Part shown: positions 50,507 to 59,381 of the stretch, in pieces | How the letters are laid out: each line of letters begins with the position of its first letter | Numbering within the stretch: the first letter of the stretch is position 1 | Source of the DNA: Pedobacter kyonggii | GTDB lineage: Bacteria > Bacteroidota > Bacteroidia > Sphingobacteriales > Sphingobacteriaceae | Direction: 5' to 3' | DNA length: 64,000 nucleotides | NCBI RefSeq assembly: GCF_004310665.1 | Contig: NZ_SIXF01000017.1 | Coordinates: 1 to 64,000, forward strand | Program-made: the position numbers and the translations under genes | Notes under the pieces: generated by a model | Seen by the model: the letters and a program-made list of their open reading frames with translations, nothing else | Told to the model about the DNA's origin: nothing | Databases searched by the model: none

Positions 50507-51370
50507 ATGAAACAGGCCATTACTTATAGCTTAAAAGTAACATTAACTACCCTGCTACTTTGCCTTCCAGTCACCTTTGCAATCATGATGGCATACCTTA
50601 GGATATTGCCAATTATTACTTCAAATTATAGCGTTAATGTTCATTTAGATCTAAAAGATGCCGCTGTATTTATCGCATTAACTTTCTGCACACTTTTATT
50701 TAATATGCGTAAAATTAATGGCATAGTACAGTCTGTTTATAATAAAAAGAGAATTGCAGGCAATGCAATTATGACTTCAATAGCATTGTTTGTGCTTTAC
50801 TTATTGGCATTTGGGAAGTTAATGCCTCGTGCTGTTGATGAATTTTTGATTACATACGGACCTTCTTTTTTGATTATGTTTATTTGTTTAAAGGTTTTCC
50901 CACTTCGTGACGAGGATATACATGCCAATATTCATGGGGAAAGTAAAATAATAGAACCATTTGGTCAGTTAACTTATAATCGGCAGGATAAAGCATGGTT
51001 TGGAGAAGTATCAAATATTCATCCTAATAATAACGTCGAATTATCAATCAGTGCAGAAACCGAAAATCAGCAAATAGATGATAAAGTAGAACTTGTAAAA
51101 AAACTAGCCTCAGATTATGATGCTATAATTGCCAATTTGCAACATTTAATTTTTAGAAGATTCGAGAATACCAACTTTGAAAAATCATTAGATGATATAA
51201 AAAGAATGTACGATTTAGTTGCTGTTGATTTAAAATCAGATAATAAGACTTGGTGGTTAGTTATGCAACCAGATATCAATGTAACATCGCTATATAATCA
51301 TTATCAGCGCTTCACCATGGTTGATAGGGAAATTATTTGGGCAAATTTTAATATTGATAAGCATACTTAA
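50507..51370 (+). CDS. Membrane protein of unknown function
   Basis: A 287-residue protein: about four hydrophobic segments in the first 130 residues (LLLCLPVTFAIMMAYLRIL, AAVFIALTFCTLLF, SIALFVLYLLAFG, FLIMFICLKVFPL), then a soluble 150-residue C-terminal domain (HGESKIIEPFGQLTYNRQDKAWFGEVSNIHP). That domain has an Asp/Asn-rich start and a helical end; I recognise no family. It follows the MutS-like gene by 100 bases, same direction, and may be on the same transcript. Confidence 0.7.
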   Translation: MKQAITYSLKVTLTTLLLCLPVTFAIMMAYLRILPIITSNYSVNVHLDLKDAAVFIALTFCTLLFNMRKINGIVQSVYNKKRIAGNAIMTSIALFVLYLLAFGKLMPRAVDEFLITYGPSFLIMFICLKVFPLRDEDIHANIHGESKIIEPFGQLTYNRQDKAWFGEVSNIHPNNNVELSISAETENQQIDDKVELVKKLASDYDAIIANLQHLIFRRFENTNFEKSLDDIKRMYDLVAVDLKSDNKTWWLVMQPDINVTSLYNHYQRFTMVDREIIWANFNIDKHT

Positions 51371-51407
51371 TTGCATTGGGGACAATCTGAGATATATAAA
51401 AGCAGTA

Positions 51408-52292
51408 TCAATTAAACCTATTATCGCGGTATTGTTTCGGCGAAATGCCCATAACGCTTGAGAAGAGCCGGCTAAAATAATAAGGATCGTTAATGCCGAT
51501 CTTTTGTGCAATTTCGTTGATCCTTAAGTTGGTGAAAAGTAAATATTGTGTTGTTTTCTGAATTTTGAGCTGGTTAAAATAATCGATAGGTGAGGTTCCG
51601 GTTTTCTTTTTAAAAATGGCCGATAAATAGGAAGGTGAAAGGTAAACAGCCAGTGCCATTTCCTTTAAACTAAGCATCTTTTCAATATTTTTCCGCATAA
51701 AATCTATAACCTCTTCAACTTTATCAGGTTCAACAATTTTATCGTTAACAAGATGTTTATCGGTATAAACAACTTCAGCAATGTATTGGTGGAAACATAA
51801 ATTGGCGTAAATTATATTTTCTCTACTGAAACCTCTTTCTAACCGGTTGTAAATAGTATCGAACAATATGTTACGTTCTTCACTAAAACCAGCATAAGCC
51901 TTATAATTCTGTAAAGAAGCAACCAATTGATCAGCACCGGTTCCTGAAAAATGGAACCAATAAATAGTCCATGGTAGTACTGGGTCAGCTTGGTAAGTAT
52001 GTGCTGTTTCTTTCGGAATAATAATGAAATTACCTGCTTCAATATGATAATTAGTATCCTGGAATTCTACGTTTCCCTTTCCTTCTACACAATAAATCAA
52101 AATATGCTGTTCTGAACCATTATTCCTTTTTATATAGTGATTCAATGCCTTACGGTAATAACCAATATCGGTAATAAATAAATTGTTTATGATTTCATTT
52201 TTAGTGCACTGTTTTATAAGTACATTCCTGGGAATGATAAAGGCCTTTTGAAAATCAAAACTATTTTTCTGACCTACTTGGCGTTTCTCCAT
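51408..52292 (-). CDS. AraC family transcriptional regulator
   Basis: A 294-residue regulator. The N-terminal cupin-like domain (about 40-150: IEAGNFIIIPKETAHTYQADPVLPWTIYWFHFSG) is a sugar-sensor type; the C-terminal two HTH are MLSLKEMALAVYLSPSYLSAIFKKKTGTSPIDYFNQLKI and LLFTNLRINEIAQKIGINDPYYFSRLFSSVMGISPKQY, typical of AraC/XylS. It is divergent from the operon at 52513 with 220 bases between, so it is the likely regulator of that operon. Confidence 0.92.
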   Translation of the reverse strand: MEKRQVGQKNSFDFQKAFIIPRNVLIKQCTKNEIINNLFITDIGYYRKALNHYIKRNNGSEQHILIYCVEGKGNVEFQDTNYHIEAGNFIIIPKETAHTYQADPVLPWTIYWFHFSGTGADQLVASLQNYKAYAGFSEERNILFDTIYNRLERGFSRENIIYANLCFHQYIAEVVYTDKHLVNDKIVEPDKVEEVIDFMRKNIEKMLSLKEMALAVYLSPSYLSAIFKKKTGTSPIDYFNQLKIQKTTQYLLFTNLRINEIAQKIGINDPYYFSRLFSSVMGISPKQYRDNRFN

Positions 52293-52433
52293 TATTGATT
52301 CTTAATGAAAAGTAAGATAATCCATTTTTTGAGCAAGTTAATACATTTTTGTGTTTTATTTTTTTCTTGATCTTTGGTTTAAACGAAGCGCAATCTTAGC
52401 CATTTAGTCTATTATTCGCCTCTATTGTAATTT

Positions 52434-52463
52434 TTGATGAATGTTTAGCTTAATTTAACTTTG
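52434..52463 (+). promoter_or_regulatory. Predicted promoter TTG-N19-TAACTTTG
   Basis: TTG at 52434-52436 and TAACTTTG at 52456-52463 are spaced by 19 bases, the consensus of the Bacteroidota sigma factor. It drives the gene at 52513, with a leader of about 45 bases. An AraC binding site should lie upstream at about 52300-52430. Confidence 0.6.
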
Positions 52464-52512
52464 TATACAAGTTAAGAGATCTAAAAATTAGCTTAAATTT
52501 ATTCTAACCAAA

Positions 52513-55251
52513 ATGTTATTGAAAAAGAAAATATTATTTGCATCAGGCTTCGTACTGGTTGTGATTGCCTTAATAGCCTTTTCGCTTTTTTCGTCGGAGA
52601 AACCGATCGATTTTAATACACAGATTAAGCCCATTTTAAATAAAAAATGTATCTCCTGTCACGGTGGGGTTAAACAACAAGGTGGTTTTAGTGTGTTGTT
52701 TAGGGAAGAGGCTTTGGCTAAAACCAAAAGTGGCAAACCGGCAATCATTCCAGGCAATCCGGGGGATAGTGAATTTATCAAACGCTTAAAATCAAACGAT
52801 CCCGAAGAAAGGATGCCATATAAGCATCCAGCTTTAAATAATGATGAAATTGATATTTTGAGTGGTTGGATAAAACAAGGCGCAAAATGGGGTAACCATT
52901 GGGCTTATGTTAGTGTAAAACCGACTGAATTGCCAGATGTGGATAATGATTGGGTACGTAACGATCTGGATAAATTTATTTTTGCAAAGCTTGAAGAAAA
53001 TAAACTTGAGCCCTCTAAAACTGCTGATAAGGCTACTTTATTGAGGAGAGTAAGTTTAGATCTGATCGGTACTTACCCATCAGATAAACTGGCTAAATTC
53101 TATTTGAACAGTAAAGACGAGCACGCGGCCTACAATGTGCTGGTTGATAGTTTGCTGGCTTCGCCTAAATTTGGAGAGCGCTGGGCATCGATGTGGCTGG
53201 ATATAGCACGTTATGCCGATACTAAAGGCTACGAGAGTGACCCTAACCGAAATATCTGGAGTTATCGCGACTGGGTGATTAAGGCCTTTAACCGCGATAT
53301 GCCCTATGATCGATTTATTACCGATCAGATTGCTGGTGATTTATTTCCAAATCCAACTGATGCCCAATATATTGCTACGGCTTTTAGCAGAAATACGCCA
53401 ACCAACGATGAGGGGGGGACCAATAATGAAGAATTTAGAACGGCGGCGGTTTTAGATCGTGTAAATGCCACCTGGGAAGGGTTAATGAGTACAACTTTTT
53501 CTTGCGTACAATGCCATAGCCACCCATACGATCCCTTTAAACACGATGAGTATTATAAATTCATGTCGTATTTTAACAATACAAGGGATGAAGACGTTTC
53601 TGCGGAATACCCATTACTTAAAGATTTTAACGATAGTCTTAAAAACGAGCTCAATCATTTAACCAGCTGGGTTAAAACTGTTGCGGGTAAAGAAAGAGTT
53701 GCCGAAGTTGATTTATTCCTGAAAACTGGTCAGCCGGCAATAAACTCTACAACGGCCGATGAATTGGTGAATTCGGTAATTGGCAACAATAACATTGCAC
53801 TTTATTTTAAAAATCGCTCATCTGCAAGGTTAAAATCTGTAAACCTGGAAAATGTTGACCAATTGATTTTGCGCTACAACTGCAGCAAACCTGATGGTAC
53901 AATGAGTTTACATTTAGGCTCACCAAACGGCCCTGTTGTAAAATCGTGGAAACTCGCCCAAACTAAAGGTTATGAAAATGTAGAAATAGATTTTGCAAAG
54001 CAAAGTGGGGTAAAGGATGTGTATTTAAAGTATACCAATCCTTCGGTAAAAAATCCTGACGAATTTATGGTGTACTTCGATTGGTTTTATTTTACCAAAC
54101 AGTTTCCCGGAAAAGGTAAACCCGAGTATGTGGCCAATAAACAAAGATTTACTGATTTAATGAATGCAAAGGTGCCAACAACACCGATTATGGTCGAAAA
54201 TCCATTGAGCATGCAGCGCAAAAACTACGTATTTGAGCGTGGTGCATGGACTTCGAAGGGCAAAGAAGTTAAAGTTGGTGTACCTAATTCTTTGGGGTTT
54301 GCAATGCCTAAAAATGCACCTGATAACAGAATGGGTTTAGCCATGTGGCTTACCGATAAAAGAAATCCTCTTGTATCGAGAACAATGGTGAACAGATTGT
54401 GGGAACAGTTATATGGAGCCGGTTTGGTAGAAACTTTAGAAGATATGGGAACCCAGGGAATGCCTCCTACCCACCAGGAACTTTTAGATTTTATGGCTTA
54501 TCAGTTTATGTACAAATACAACTGGAGCGTTAAAAAAATGTTGAAGGAACTGGTGATGACGGCTACTTACAGACAAGATAGTAAGGTAAGCGAAGAACTG
54601 AAAGAAAAAGATCTGTTTAATAAGTTTTACGCCAGGGGTTCGCGGATCAGGTTAAGTGCTGAGCAAATAAGAGATCAGAGTCTTGCTGTTTGTGGGGTAT
54701 TAAGTAATAAAATGTACGGACCACCGGTAATGCCCTGGCAGCCTGAAGGAATCTGGTTTTCCCCTTATAGCGGTGCTAAATGGGTGTTAAGTGGTGGAGA
54801 AGAACAATATCGCAGGGGAATTTATACCTATTGGAAGAGAACAGCCCCATACCCATCAGCTATTGCCTTTGATGGTGCATCCCGGGTGGTTTGTAGTCCG
54901 CGCCGTATCCGAACCAACACCCCTTTACAGGCCCTGGTAACCTTAAATGATAGTGTTTATATCGATTTGGCCAGAAAACTGGCGGTACGCATGGATAAAG
55001 TAGGAGGAAGCACCAGCAGATCTAAAATTGCCAAGGGCTATGAATTGATCTTGTATAAAACAATCCCTCAAAATAGATTAAAAGTATTCGAAGACTTGTA
55101 TGCCAAGGCTTTTGGCGAGTTTAGAAAAAATTCGGCAAGTGTATCTGCATTTATGGGCGATAAAGAAAAGAAATTTAAGCCAGAAGATGCGGCAATGGTA
55201 CTCGTGGCCAATGCGATGCTTAACCTGGATGAAGTGGTTACCAAAAATTGA
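52513..55251 (+). CDS. DUF1549/DUF1553 protein with planctomycete-type cytochrome c domain
   Basis: A 912-residue exported protein with one N-terminal membrane anchor (ILFASGFVLVVIALIAFSLF). PSCyt1-type heme site CISCH at residues 46-50, followed by a PSCyt1 domain to about 120. DUF1549 then covers LDKFIFAKLEENKLEPS to about 360, with the second CxxCH (CVQCHSHPYDPF). The C-terminal DUF1553 has NPLVSRTMVNRLWEQLYGAGLVETLEDMGTQG and RTNTPLQALVTLND. Such proteins are abundant in Planctomycetes and occur in Bacteroidota polysaccharide and sulfated-sugar loci, with unproved redox function. First gene of the four-gene operon. Confidence 0.9.
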   Translation: MLLKKKILFASGFVLVVIALIAFSLFSSEKPIDFNTQIKPILNKKCISCHGGVKQQGGFSVLFREEALAKTKSGKPAIIPGNPGDSEFIKRLKSNDPEERMPYKHPALNNDEIDILSGWIKQGAKWGNHWAYVSVKPTELPDVDNDWVRNDLDKFIFAKLEENKLEPSKTADKATLLRRVSLDLIGTYPSDKLAKFYLNSKDEHAAYNVLVDSLLASPKFGERWASMWLDIARYADTKGYESDPNRNIWSYRDWVIKAFNRDMPYDRFITDQIAGDLFPNPTDAQYIATAFSRNTPTNDEGGTNNEEFRTAAVLDRVNATWEGLMSTTFSCVQCHSHPYDPFKHDEYYKFMSYFNNTRDEDVSAEYPLLKDFNDSLKNELNHLTSWVKTVAGKERVAEVDLFLKTGQPAINSTTADELVNSVIGNNNIALYFKNRSSARLKSVNLENVDQLILRYNCSKPDGTMSLHLGSPNGPVVKSWKLAQTKGYENVEIDFAKQSGVKDVYLKYTNPSVKNPDEFMVYFDWFYFTKQFPGKGKPEYVANKQRFTDLMNAKVPTTPIMVENPLSMQRKNYVFERGAWTSKGKEVKVGVPNSLGFAMPKNAPDNRMGLAMWLTDKRNPLVSRTMVNRLWEQLYGAGLVETLEDMGTQGMPPTHQELLDFMAYQFMYKYNWSVKKMLKELVMTATYRQDSKVSEELKEKDLFNKFYARGSRIRLSAEQIRDQSLAVCGVLSNKMYGPPVMPWQPEGIWFSPYSGAKWVLSGGEEQYRRGIYTYWKRTAPYPSAIAFDGASRVVCSPRRIRTNTPLQALVTLNDSVYIDLARKLAVRMDKVGGSTSRSKIAKGYELILYKTIPQNRLKVFEDLYAKAFGEFRKNSASVSAFMGDKEKKFKPEDAAMVLVANAMLNLDEVVTKN

Positions 55252-55262
55252 TTTGACCGGTT

Positions 55263-56774
55263 ATGACAAGAGACGAATTAAACGCACATAGGTTAATTAA
55301 AGAAGCACATGAAGCAAATGCACGCCTGCACTCTCGACGCCATTTTTTAAAAGAAAGTGCGATGGGTTTGGGTGCTTTGGCAATGGGTTCGTTATTGGGT
55401 AGCTGTGGTAATCTTTTTTCGAGTCCACAAACAAAGATCGCTTACGATCCTGCACACCCATTATTACCAAAATCGCCACCAATTGTAGGTAAGGCACGAA
55501 GTGTAATTTATTTGCACATGGCAGGTGCTCCATCACAATTAGAATTGTTTGATTTTAAACCAGAGCTAATGAAAATGGACGGCCAGGATTGCCCTCCATC
55601 ATTACTTGCCGGGAAAAAATTTGCTTTTATAACCGGGGTGCCTAAAATGTTGCGTCCACAGGCCAATTTTGCCAGATATGGCCAATCAGGTGCCTTGGTG
55701 AGTGATAATTTACCGCACTTTTCTACCATGGTAGATGAGGTAAGCTTTTTGAAAGCTGTTAAAACAGATCAATTTAACCATGCTCCGGCGCAGCTGTTGG
55801 TACATACAGGTTCACCTCGATTGGGCAGACCAAGTATGGGAAGCTGGGTAACCTACGGTTTGGGGTCAGAAAACCAGAATTTACCGGGATATGTTGTGCT
55901 TACCAGTGGTGGTAGTTTCCCTGATGCCGGAAAAAGTGTTTGGGGGAGTGGTTTTTTACCCTCTGTTTATCAAGGTGTACAATGCCGAAGCGAAGGGGAT
56001 CCGGTACTGTTTATAAAAGATCCCGATGGAATGAGCCGGGATTTGAGAAAAGCTTCTATCGAAGCCATTAATAAAGCCAATGAGCAGCAATATCAAGAGT
56101 ATAACGATCCTGAGATTTTATCGCGGATAGCTCAGTATGAAATGGCTTACCGCATGCAGATATCGGCACCAGAGGTGATGAACATCAATGATGAACCAGC
56201 CTACATCCACGAAATGTATGGTACACAACCCGGTAAAGCATGTTTTGCCAATAATGTGTTGCTTGCCCGTAAACTGGTAGAAAAAGGGGTGCGTTATGTG
56301 CAGTTATTCGACTGGGGATGGGATGCACATGGCGATAATCCAAACAACTCACTTAACATCGGACTGAAGAATAAATGCAGAACCATTGACAGGCCAATTA
56401 CAGCTTTATTACTCGATTTGAAACAACGCGGTTTATTAGAAGAAACCCTGGTTGTTTGGGGCGGTGAATTCGGGCGTACGCCAATGATGGAAAACAGAAA
56501 TGGTATTCAAAATCCATTTAAAGGTAGAGATCACCATACAGAAGCATTTACCATATGGATGGCCGGCGGAGGTGTGAAAAAAGGATTTACACACGGCGAA
56601 ACAGATGAAATTGGCTATAGTGCCGTAAGCGGAAAAGTTGATGCTTTCGATATTCAAGCCACTATTTTAAACCAGTTGGGCTTCGACCATGAACAATTTA
56701 CCTATCCTTTCCAGGGAAGGCCATTTAGGTTAACTGATGTGGCAGGCAAGGTGATCTCAGAGATTGTAGCTTAA
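55263..56774 (+). CDS. DUF1501 family exported protein
   Basis: A 503-residue protein related to the sulfatase fold. The N-terminus has a twin-arginine-like signal (HSRRHFLKESAMGLGALAMGSLLGSCG), which also resembles a lipobox around Cys. The body has YLHMAGAPSQLELFDFKPEL, RPSMGSWVTYGLGSENQNLPG and the DUF1501 terminal region VVWGGEFGRTPMMENRNG and GRDHHTEAFTIWMAGGG. It starts 11 bases after the DUF1549 gene. DUF1501 and DUF1549/1553 genes occur paired in many genomes, so they act together; activity unknown. Confidence 0.92.
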   Translation: MTRDELNAHRLIKEAHEANARLHSRRHFLKESAMGLGALAMGSLLGSCGNLFSSPQTKIAYDPAHPLLPKSPPIVGKARSVIYLHMAGAPSQLELFDFKPELMKMDGQDCPPSLLAGKKFAFITGVPKMLRPQANFARYGQSGALVSDNLPHFSTMVDEVSFLKAVKTDQFNHAPAQLLVHTGSPRLGRPSMGSWVTYGLGSENQNLPGYVVLTSGGSFPDAGKSVWGSGFLPSVYQGVQCRSEGDPVLFIKDPDGMSRDLRKASIEAINKANEQQYQEYNDPEILSRIAQYEMAYRMQISAPEVMNINDEPAYIHEMYGTQPGKACFANNVLLARKLVEKGVRYVQLFDWGWDAHGDNPNNSLNIGLKNKCRTIDRPITALLLDLKQRGLLEETLVVWGGEFGRTPMMENRNGIQNPFKGRDHHTEAFTIWMAGGGVKKGFTHGETDEIGYSAVSGKVDAFDIQATILNQLGFDHEQFTYPFQGRPFRLTDVAGKVISEIVA

Positions 56775-56777
56775 GCC

Positions 56778-56875
56778 AGGAGTTCTGAGTCCACAGTCTA
56801 TTAACCGATTAACCCAATGACCAATTTTCAATTGGCAGTTACCAATAAACTAATGACCAATCTACAAATGAACCA
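56778..56875. repeat. Long heptad-period tract, 14 units
   Basis: From 56778: aggagtt, ctgagtc, cacagtc, tattaac, cgattaa, cccaatg, accaatt, ttcaatt, ggcagtt, accaata, aactaat, gaccaat, ctacaaa, tgaacca. The 7-nt step holds over about 98 bases and runs up to the start of the next gene. Confidence 0.75.
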
Positions 56876-57808
56876 ATGAACCAAACCAGAAGGAAATTCT
56901 TACAAAATACAGCTGTTGTAACGGCCGTATCAATTCTAGCCCCCATCCAAAATATGAGCGCCAACGAACTTAAAAATATAAAAGCAAAAGCTGGCTACGA
57001 ATTATTATTTATGCAAACCGATTGGGGATTTGGAGGCACAAGAGATGAGTTTTGCGCAGCAGCCAAAAAAGAAGGATATGAAGGCATTGAAGTATGGTGG
57101 CCTGGTGAGGATAAAGCGATAAAGGAACTTTTTGATGCGGTTAAGAAATATAAACTGGAAATCGGATTTTTATGCGCCGGATCGCAGTCGAACATAACCG
57201 AGCACTTAGCTTCTTTCAAAAAAAGTTTAGATGCTATTTGTGCCAACACTTATCAAAAACCGGTTTACATCAATTGCCATTCGGGAAAAGATTATTTCAC
57301 TTACGAAGAAAATAAACAGATTATCGATTACGCAACGGCCAAAAGCAAATCGTATGGCATACCGGTTTATCACGAAACGCATCGTAGCCGTATGATGTTT
57401 GCTGCACATGTTGCCAAAAATTTCGCTGAGAAAAACCCAGAATTAAGATTTACTTTAGATATTTCGCATTGGTGCAATGTGCACGAAAGTTTATTGTCTG
57501 ACCAGAAACAGACCATCGATTTTATTTTAGAAAAGGCAGAACATATCCACTCGAGGGTTGGGCACCCCGAAGGGCCACAGGTAAACGATCCAAGGGCACC
57601 AGAATGGGCAAAAGTGGTAGAAGCACACCTGGCCTGGTGGGATAAGATTATAGCACGCAAAAAGAAAAACGGCGAGCGCATGACCATTCTTACCGAATTT
57701 GGCCCGGCTGATTATATGCCTACCCTGCCTTATACACGCCAACCCCTTGCCGATCAATGGGCAATAAATGTTTACATGATGAATTTATTAAGAAAGAGAT
57801 ATCAATAA
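56876..57808 (+). CDS. Exported sugar phosphate isomerase/epimerase-like TIM-barrel protein
   Basis: A 310-residue protein with a twin-arginine-type signal (TRRKFLQNTAVVTAVSILAP). The AP_endonuc_2/xylose isomerase-like barrel has GYEGIEVWWPGE, YINCHSGKDYFTYEENKQIIDYA, VYHETHRSRMMFAA, RFTLDISHWCNVHE and a C-terminal TILTEFGPADYMPTLPYTRQP. Metal ligands are Glu/His/Asp in these motifs. It probably acts on a sugar in the periplasm, third gene of the operon. Confidence 0.85.
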   Translation: MNQTRRKFLQNTAVVTAVSILAPIQNMSANELKNIKAKAGYELLFMQTDWGFGGTRDEFCAAAKKEGYEGIEVWWPGEDKAIKELFDAVKKYKLEIGFLCAGSQSNITEHLASFKKSLDAICANTYQKPVYINCHSGKDYFTYEENKQIIDYATAKSKSYGIPVYHETHRSRMMFAAHVAKNFAEKNPELRFTLDISHWCNVHESLLSDQKQTIDFILEKAEHIHSRVGHPEGPQVNDPRAPEWAKVVEAHLAWWDKIIARKKKNGERMTILTEFGPADYMPTLPYTRQPLADQWAINVYMMNLLRKRYQ

Positions 57809-57809
57809 G

Positions 57810-59204
57810 ATGTTAGAATTTTTTGGCCGCTTTCACCCGGTTTTTGTCCACCTTCCTATAGGAATTTTGTTACTTGGCTGTATTTGCATTCTCTTATCAT
57901 TTACTGCAAAATTTATCAATCTAAAACCAGCCATTCCTATTATGCTGCTTCTAGGTGCTTTAAGTGCTGTAGTATCTTGCATCACTGGTTATTTATTGGC
58001 CAATGGCGGCGATTATGATGGGAAACTCGTGAGCAATCACCAATGGATGGGAATCAGTGTTGCCGTTTTGTCTTTTATATTGTGGATCATTTACCAAAAG
58101 GTTAAAACGAATGCAATATTGGGCACAATTGCTGCGGTTCTTATTGTGCTCATTTCTATTACAGGACATTTAGGAGGTTCTTTAACCCATGGTTCTGATT
58201 ATTTAACCGCGCCGTTAAAATCGGGCAGTACAAAAGGCGGGTCAGCTATTCCACCAATTCCCAATGTTCAGGAAGCCTTTGTTTACCAAAATGCCATCCA
58301 ACCACTCTTTCAAAATAGGTGTTATAGTTGCCATAGCAGCGAAAAACAAAAAGGCAAGCTAAGGTTAGACCAGGAAGCATATATTTTAAAAGGCGGAGAA
58401 GATGGGCACACCATTGTGAAGGGTAAAGCCGACGATAGTGAGCTGATGAAGCGGATTTTATTGCCATTGAATGATGAAGACCATATGGCACCTAAAGAAA
58501 AGCCGCAGCTCACTAACAATGAGATTGCCTTATTAAAATGGTGGATTGATAATGGTGCCGATTTTAAAAAGAAATTCAAGGATCTTCCTCAGCCAGAAAA
58601 TATAAAAACAATTTTAGCCAGCCTGCAAAAAGGCGAAAGTGGGGCCGAGCAAATCAAAGCCAGTGATATTCCAACTGAAGAGGTTACGGCAGTTGATAAT
58701 AAAGTATTGAAAAAGTTTACCGATGCCGGCATTACCGTATTCCCGGTTGCTCAAAATACCAATTACCTTTCAGCCAATTTTATCAATGCACAATCGATGG
58801 GCAAAGATGTTTTGGATCTGATAAAATCAATCGAAAAACAGCTCCTTTGGCTTAAGTTAGAAAGCAATAAAGTAAACGATCAAACCTTAACTGCAATAAA
58901 GGATTGTAAAAACTTAACCAGGTTAAACCTAAATAACACCCAGATCACAGATGCAGGTTTAGTATCGCTGAAAGATTTAGATCAGTTACAATCGTTGAGT
59001 TTGGTCGGAACAAAAATTACTGCAAAAGGGATTAATCATTTAAAGAAACTGAAAAATTTAAAATTTCTATATGTGTATCAAACCGGTATAACTAAAGCAG
59101 ATTTAGCCGGTATAAAAAAACTATTGCCTAAAGTTAGTTTAGATACCGGAAATTATAAAGTACCAATGATAGCGCAGGATACTACTGTGGTTAAAGCACC
59201 GTAG
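57810..59204 (+). CDS. DUF2231 membrane protein with c-type cytochrome and leucine-rich repeats
   Basis: A 464-residue fusion. The first ~130 residues have four membrane helices (LPIGILLLGCICILLSF, AIPIMLLLGALSAVVSCITGYLL and two more) of DUF2231. A PSCyt1-type heme domain follows (QPLFQNRCYSCHSSEKQKGKLRLDQ). The C-terminal ~150 residues are leucine-rich repeats (LTRLNLNNTQITDAGLVSLKDLDQLQSLSLVGTKITAKG), about four units. Starts 1 base after the isomerase stop. The fusion fits a surface or periplasmic electron-carrying receptor; no enzyme is apparent. Confidence 0.88.
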   Translation: MLEFFGRFHPVFVHLPIGILLLGCICILLSFTAKFINLKPAIPIMLLLGALSAVVSCITGYLLANGGDYDGKLVSNHQWMGISVAVLSFILWIIYQKVKTNAILGTIAAVLIVLISITGHLGGSLTHGSDYLTAPLKSGSTKGGSAIPPIPNVQEAFVYQNAIQPLFQNRCYSCHSSEKQKGKLRLDQEAYILKGGEDGHTIVKGKADDSELMKRILLPLNDEDHMAPKEKPQLTNNEIALLKWWIDNGADFKKKFKDLPQPENIKTILASLQKGESGAEQIKASDIPTEEVTAVDNKVLKKFTDAGITVFPVAQNTNYLSANFINAQSMGKDVLDLIKSIEKQLLWLKLESNKVNDQTLTAIKDCKNLTRLNLNNTQITDAGLVSLKDLDQLQSLSLVGTKITAKGINHLKKLKNLKFLYVYQTGITKADLAGIKKLLPKVSLDTGNYKVPMIAQDTTVVKAP

Positions 59205-59325
59205 TTGCTTTCTCTGAATCGAATTAACTATACGGTACATCTCTAATTTAAATACGGAGTCGGATCGTAATATCTGAGATTAAAAGAATAACAATTAAAA
59301 TGTAGATAAAAGTCTTTTCTATTCC

Positions 59326-59354
59326 TTGTTAATGATTTGTTAATATTAAACTTG
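59326..59354 (+). promoter_or_regulatory. Possible promoter TTG-N18-TAAACTTG
   Basis: TTG at 59326-59328 and TAAACTTG at 59347-59354, one base off TAnnTTTG, 27 bases before the beta-glucosidase start. Confidence 0.35.
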
Positions 59355-59381
59355 CAACTTATGGCAATTAATTGATAGCGA

